A DNA stretch of 64,000 nucleotides, from the NCBI GenBank assembly GCA_037447655.1, contig JBBHKE010001973.1:1021954-1085953 (forward strand), written 5' to 3'. Numbering within the stretch: the stretch's first letter is position 1; each line of letters begins with the position of its first letter. The notes beneath the pieces are model-generated. The model saw only the letters and a program-made list of their open reading frames with translations. It was not told the origin of the DNA and made no database searches. The DNA is from Zygnema cylindricum. Lineage: Eukaryota; Streptophyta; Zygnematophyceae; Zygnematales; Zygnemataceae. A program made the position numbers and the translations under genes. Of the stretch, positions 59,151 to 64,000 are shown in pieces.

Positions 59151-60200
59151 CATAGTCCAAAAGTAGGCGTTTTTATGGTAGGCCTTTGGTAGGCGCACAA
59201 AACTTGGCACAAAACTCGCGTGGAGTAAGCATACTGTATGTGTGTGCGTTGTGCACACTCTTGTACGAACGTACGAATCTGACGTGTCATCATATTACAT
59301 CGCACGCCGGCGGACGAAATCTTTTAGCGAACTGACACGGCGTAGGATGACATTCCGCGGGAAAAAAATCCCAGAAAAAAAAATCCCGGAAAAAAAATCC
59401 CGGAAAAAAAAATCCCGGAGAAAAAATCCCGGAAAAAAAATCCCGGAAAAAAAATCCCGGAAAAAAAATCCCGGAAAAAAAATCCCGGAAAAAAAACCCC
59501 GAAAAAAAAACCCCGGAAAAAAAACCCCGGAAAAAAAATCCCGGAAAAAAAAACCCGGAAAAAAAAAAACCCGGAAAAAAAAAAAAAACGCGGACGTAAG
59601 TCCTATCGTAAGTTGTGTTTTGGGCTTTTCATGTGATCTTCTTAGATCACTACTTTGGTCAGCGACCGTTTGATCGTCTGAATCTGACGGTTTAAATAAA
59701 AAATACCTCAAAACTCACGGAAAAAAAAATTGTCCTAATGTTTTTCAAATTTTAGACATGACGTTTAATTCTCTATCGATCGATGTGCAACTCAACCCTG
59801 TTACTATTTTTTTTCATTTTGCGACCGATACAATACGGGTCTTAAGGCCATATTGTATGTTTTGCGTACAATAGGCATATTGTATGGGCCTACTTTCACC
59901 TACTTTTGAACTGTTTTAACTCCATCGCAATTATTTCGAAATTTTGTTTGGTTGCCCGTCCGCGTTTTCTTTTTTTCCCGGTTTTTTTTCCCACGGAATG
60001 TCATCCTACGCCGTGTCAGTTCGCTAAAAAATTTCGTCCGGCGGCGTGCGCTGTACTTTGATCTTACGTCAGATTCGGACGTTCGTACAGGAGTGTGCAC
60101 TACGCACACACATACAGTATGCCTACGTTGCGCGAGTTTTGTGCAAAGTTTTGTGCGCCTACCAAAGGCCTACCATAAAAAAACCTACTTTTGAACTATG
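59151..60200. mobile_element. Foldback element with arms of about 220 bp
   Basis: 59151-59376 and 59982-60200 are reverse complements with scattered mismatches. Shared boxes are GGTAGGCCTTTGGTAGGCGC, GCATACTGTATGTGTGTGCG and GACACGGCGTAGGATGACAT. The arm ends are CATAGT-C/T-CAAAAGTAGG. No coding region is recognised. Confidence 0.85.
59360..59590. repeat. AATCCCGGAAAAAA minisatellite
   Basis: About 16 tandem units of 13-16 bp, each with the palindromic CCCGG or CCCCG core and an A run. It starts at the inner edge of the left foldback arm. The right arm has only one CCCGG unit at the matching place. Confidence 0.93.
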
Positions 60201-61195
60201 GGTTCATCCGATAGGGTTCTCATCGCTATTGGACAAAAAGTGGACATTTAAGGTAGTTTTCAGCGATGACCACTTTTTGCGCCCGTGGGATGACCGGGGT
60301 CAAATTTTTGGTCATCTAGAAGTAGCCGCGTGGCAAACACGAGCTAATTAAGAAAAGATGTCCCGGGCAGAACAAAAATATGTGAAACAACGTTTTTCTT
60401 TCCGCACTTTTATGAGTCTATGTTTTTTCTGTTGGGATAAGCTCCCAAATCGGGGGTGAATTCGTTATTTCGACGACTAAAAATGTTCCTTAAAACTTTC
60501 ATTTTAGGTCTTCCTGTTTTTTTAGACTTGCCCGTTTTTTTTTTTTTTCTTTATTTACAAAACGACACTGAAATGACCGCTTCTGGCGCCCCTGATGAAA
60601 CGATACCCTAATAATGCGTATTATACGCGATTTTAGTAAAAATCATTACTATTCCCGTATAATATTATAATTCAACCTGCACTTTGAAACTATCCACTTC
60701 TACAAGATCTTCTACTGTACTGTTTCGCACGATTCCGTATAGTATACGTGAACAGCTGTACAAGACGACAAACATGACTAAAGGCAAACCAGTCGTCAAC
60801 CTCTCCAAAAGTCATTTTCGTAAAATATGATCCTATGCGACAAGAAAATCTTGAATCATAAATAACTTCATTTTTCCTTGTGCTACACGACAAAATACTC
60901 CACCGAAAACGTCAGCGGGTCCAGCGTGGCGATAAAATCGAAAAATTCGTACCCTCGAAAAAAAACCCGTAGCCGAGCCCTTTGCCGCCACGTGGTGGAA
61001 GGAGGATACAAAAGCGGACCAACCAAAAACCATGTACTTCGCTACGCGACAAAAAACAGACAAAATAGGGCCCCGTCGGGACGCGGCGAAATGTGCTTCG
61101 AAGCCGTACAGTCGAACCAAAGTTAATTTACAAGTTTTGTCGTTTTCTCCCTCCATATTTGACTTTGGGAACATATTTTGGAAGTACCTTTTCGT
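60201..61195. other. Intergenic, no gene seen
   Basis: AT-rich DNA with a poly-T run at 60536-60550. Long minus-strand frames here join the downstream tetranucleotide array and have no domain. Confidence 0.5.
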
Positions 61196-61229
61196 CCACA
61201 GCCCGTCTACTCTTCTCCCATTATCTCCC

Positions 61230-61350
61230 TTCTCGCTCCATCTCTCTCCCTCTCTCTCCCTCTCTCTCCCTCTCTCTTCCTCTCTCTCCCTCTCTCTCCC
61301 TCTCATTATGGCTTTGTGTGGTGTGGGGGGGGGAGAGAGAGAGAGAGTGG
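61230..61350. repeat. CT/GA microsatellite
   Basis: CTCTCTCC units to about 61305, then a GAGAGA run near 61332-61347. Confidence 0.9.
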
Positions 61351-61429
61351 GATTTTCAGGCGGAAGTCCAAAGCTCTCATCAAGATGGGAGTGTCTCCGT
61401 ACACACCCGGAGTTTAAAATATGGGAAGG

Positions 61430-61920
61430 TAAATAAATAACTAAATAAGTAAACATATAAATAATAATGAAATAAATGAATGAATGAATTAATAAATAAA
61501 TAAGTACATAAATAAATTTATAAATAAATATATAAATAAATAAGTATATAGATAAATAAATATATAAATAAATAAATAAATGAATGAATAAATGAAGATT
61601 TGAATGAATGAAGAATGAAGAGAGAAATGAATATATAAATATATCAATAACTAAATGAAGAAATAAATGAAAAAATGAATGAATGAAGGAATACATGAAT
61701 GAACGAATTAAATGAATACATGAATATATCAATAAACAAATGAATGAATACATGAATAAATATATGATTAACTGAAAAAACAAAGGAATGAACAAAGTGA
61801 ATAAAATATAACTATATTAATAAATAAACGAATAAATATATGCATGAATGAATGAATGAATGAATGGAAAAATGAGAGAAAGAATGAATCTAATGAATTG
61901 AATGAAATGAATGAAGAATG
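61430..61920. repeat. AAAT/GAAT tetranucleotide microsatellite
   Basis: About 490 bp of interrupted AATA, AATG and TAAA units with ATGAATGAATGAATGA blocks. The minus-strand frame through it is Ile/Leu/Tyr-rich and spurious. Confidence 0.93.
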
Positions 61921-62039
61921 AACCTTTTTTCTTTTTCTTTAAACAAAAATTTAGTTTCAACGGCAAAATAAAAAAACATGAATCGATATGAAACACATTA
62001 ATTGATGGATGGACGACAATAGAGGGAGAAAAACCTCAT

Positions 62040-62052
62040 GAGAAAGAAAAAA

Positions 62053-62142
<90 letters not shown>

Positions 62143-62240
62143 AGAGAGGAGAGAGAGAAAAAGAGAGAGGGAGAGAGAGAAAGAGAGGGAGAGACAGAGA
62201 GAGAAGGGGAGAGAGAGAGGGAGGGAGAGAGAGACACCTC
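62040..62240. repeat. GA microsatellite
   Basis: Nearly pure GA for about 190 bp, with GAGAGGAGAG and GGGAGAGA interruptions. Confidence 0.95.
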
Positions 62241-62760
62241 CATATTCAAGTTGTTCTGTACCAAATCGACTGTACTTTGTAAAATTTCACGACCCTGTTC
62301 AAAAAAAGGAGAAAAAAAAAAAGTTATCTTTAATTGTTACGAGTAGTTCAAGATTGTTTGGATAAAAATAAAAAAAAGGACAAAAAGCGGAAATAAAAAG
62401 ACAAAAAACAAAAGACGAACGAAAAAGGCGAGAAAATGAAAAGAAAAAAAAGGTAATCCGAAAAATGCTCCATATCAAATTCAAGAAACTGAAAAAAGAA
62501 ACAAAAAGGGGAAAAAATATCATAATAGTAAATAGTTAGTAATAACATAACAGTAATAAATAGATAATAGCAATATAATAATAATGAATAGATAAGAAGA
62601 TAATATAACAATATCATAAAAACATCATACTCATGAATATATAATAAAATAATACCCTTAAAAAAATTATTGTTAAATGTACCTGAAAAGTGATGAGTTC
62701 CGCCAAAGGTTTTGCAAAAAACCGAGAATTATTGAAACCAAGGCATCCGTACATGCTGGA
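62241..62760. other. AT-rich low-complexity DNA
   Basis: Lys-coding A-rich DNA and AATAAT-type repeats around 62520-62600. No gene is seen. Confidence 0.6.
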
Positions 62761-62761
62761 A

Positions 62762-63064
62762 GAGGGTGGAGGGAGAGAGAGAGGGAGAAGGAGAGGGAGA
62801 GGGAGAGGAAGAGGGAGAGGAAGAGAGATAAGGTAGGAGAGGAGGAAAAGAAGCATGAAGAGAAATATGGAATAAATGGAAAAATGGAAGATGGAGATGG
62901 AAGAGAAGGGAGAGACTGGAATGGATATGGACAATGGAAAATGGAGATAAAGAGAGAGAGAGAGAGAGAGTTCGAAAAAGATCAAAAGAAAGATAAAGAG
63001 AGACAAATCGAGAAAACATGAGACAAATCTCAAAGGAGAAAAAAATCCCAAGAGAGACAAATTT

Positions 63065-63117
<53 letters not shown>

Positions 63118-63517
63118 AAAACAAATATCTCAAGTCTCAAAACCCTACGACAAATCTCAAGAGAGAGAGAGAAAAATCACAGGGGAGAGTTGCAAGAGGG
63201 AGACAAATCTCAAAACAAAGACAAATTTCAAGAGAGAAAATTCCCAAGAGAGAAATTTCAAGAGAGAGGGAGAGAGAGAGAGAGAGATAGATCATGGAAG
63301 AGACAAATCTCAAGAGTGAGACAAGTCTCAAAAACAGAGAAAAATCCCAAGAGAGAAAAATCTCAAGAGAAAAAGAAGTCACGAGAGACAAAAAATCCCA
63401 AGGAGACAATTGTAAGAGGGAGAGAAATCCCACGAGAGAGACAAATACTAAGTGAGGGAGAGATCTCAAGAGAGAAAATCCACACAAGAGCAAATCCCAG
63501 GGACGAGAGGACAAATC

Positions 63518-63560
<43 letters not shown>

Positions 63561-63665
63561 CATAAGAGAGAGTGAGAGAGAGAGAGACAGAGAGAGAGGG
63601 CAAGAGAGGGAGAAAGGAGGAGTGGGAGAGATAAATTGCAAGGACGAGACAATCTAGAGAGGAAC
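62762..63665. repeat. GA-rich repeat field
   Basis: GAGAGA and GGGAGA runs (pure at about 63070-63115 and 63520-63557) alternate with a diverged word, ACAAATCTCAAGAGAGA and variants, repeated at roughly 20-30 bp. The frames on both strands are shadows of this repeat. Confidence 0.9.
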
Positions 63666-63699
63666 AAATGTCATAAGAGTCAAATAAGAGTGCAAGTCC

Positions 63700-64000
63700 C
63701 TCTTAACCTCTTTCCTCTCCCTCCATTTTCAATCTCTCTCTCCCCATTCTAACTTTCACTCTACCGCTTAACTCCTGCTCTCCTTTCTCCTCTCCCTCTC
63801 CGAATGTGGTTTGCTCCTTCACCCTCCATCTCTGTCCTTCTCTCTCTCTCCCTTTCCTGCCCCCCTCCATCTGCCTCCTTCCCATCCCTCTCCCCATCCC
63901 ACCTATTTGCTGTCAGCTCTTGCGTCCTTCCTCTCCCTCTCTCCCTCTGCCGCTCTCACCTGTTCATTGTGAGTTTTTGCCTCCTTCCTTTCCCTCTCCC
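63700..64000. repeat. CT-rich repeat field at the window end
   Basis: CTCTCCCT and CCTTCCTC words dominate. A longer word, TGCTGTCAGCTCTTGCGTCC, is partly repeated about 53 bp later as TCATTGTGAGTTTTTGCCTCC, which suggests the start of a satellite that continues outside the window. Confidence 0.75.

Larger units (their letters stand above)
57697..60200. mobile_element. Composite nest of E-type repeats, hAT element and foldback
   Basis: Element E in plus orientation (57697 to about 58915) is split by a hAT element. A foldback unit follows (59151-60200) whose middle holds a minus-oriented E copy (about 59640-59925). All outer borders carry TTCAAAAGTAGG-like boxes. Confidence 0.7.

Noticed and set aside
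59242-59711. Lys/Pro-rich and Phe/Gly-rich frames of about 140 codons
   Set aside because: Produced by the AATCCCGGAAAAAA minisatellite read in two directions.
61178-63897. Many long open frames on both strands rich in Ser/Leu or Arg/Glu
   Set aside because: They are translations of GA/CT and AAAT microsatellites, overlap on both strands and have no domain.
1-64000. CRISPR arrays, bacterial operons or phage genes
   Set aside because: No spaced palindromic array, no bacterial gene packing; the spliced plant-type genes and LTR elements argue for a nuclear eukaryotic sequence.

Overview
This window looks like nuclear DNA from a land plant. Three things point there: GT-AG introns, two gene families I know only from plants (NPH3/RPT2-like and GIL1/IRKI-DUF641), and Ty1/copia elements whose primer-binding sites match initiator-methionine tRNA. 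Coding exons are few and separated by several kilobases of mobile DNA and simple repeats, as in a repeat-rich genome. I cannot name the species. HSPA12-type HSP70 proteins are not a standard part of flowering-plant gene sets as far as I know, so a seed-free plant is my guess and only a guess.

The real genes fall into two families that alternate along the window. Family 1 is GIL1-like. Copy A (about 590-3421, +) is decayed. Copy B (26817-23685, -) is intact and encodes about 761 residues, with an NPH3-type domain fused to a coiled coil and a GIL1/DUF641 domain. A third copy (about 33769-32755, -) is a frameshifted relic, and copy D (53792-54784, +) is a single-exon GIL1-like protein without NPH3. 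Family 2 is HSPA12-like HSP70 ATPases. Copy 1 (19167-21131, +) and copy 2 (36601-34033, -) are intact two-exon genes. Copy 3 (49947-39852, -) is a tandem duplicate of copy 2 destroyed by point lesions, a copia element and a hAT-like element. One further open frame (17213-16230, -) has no recognised family and ends in eight 15-residue repeats.

The mobile DNA can be layered in detail. A hAT-like element (about 6714-14513) carries a young copia element (7173-13037, near-identical 571 bp LTRs, one in-frame stop) and a 1048 bp solo LTR (13220-14267). The intact sister copy at 57863-58756 supplies both empty sites. An older copia element (42764-49867, 678 bp LTRs) sits in exon 1 of HSPA12 copy 3. 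A TA-flanked MITE family with ends CACCGCGAATCG occurs at least six times, twice as a head-to-tail pair. Four hAT-like elements share TAGTGTTGTGTATCGGTA ends. A composite foldback region with an AATCCCGGAAAAAA minisatellite lies at 57697-60200. The last 2.8 kb is mostly GA/CT microsatellite.

The most interesting biology is the NPH3-GIL1 fusion, whose domain junction falls on a phase-0 intron, and its repeated neighbourhood with HSPA12-like ATPases. NPH3 proteins act in blue-light phototropism and GIL1 in light-dependent gravitropism. A fusion could link light and gravity responses, but that function is inference.
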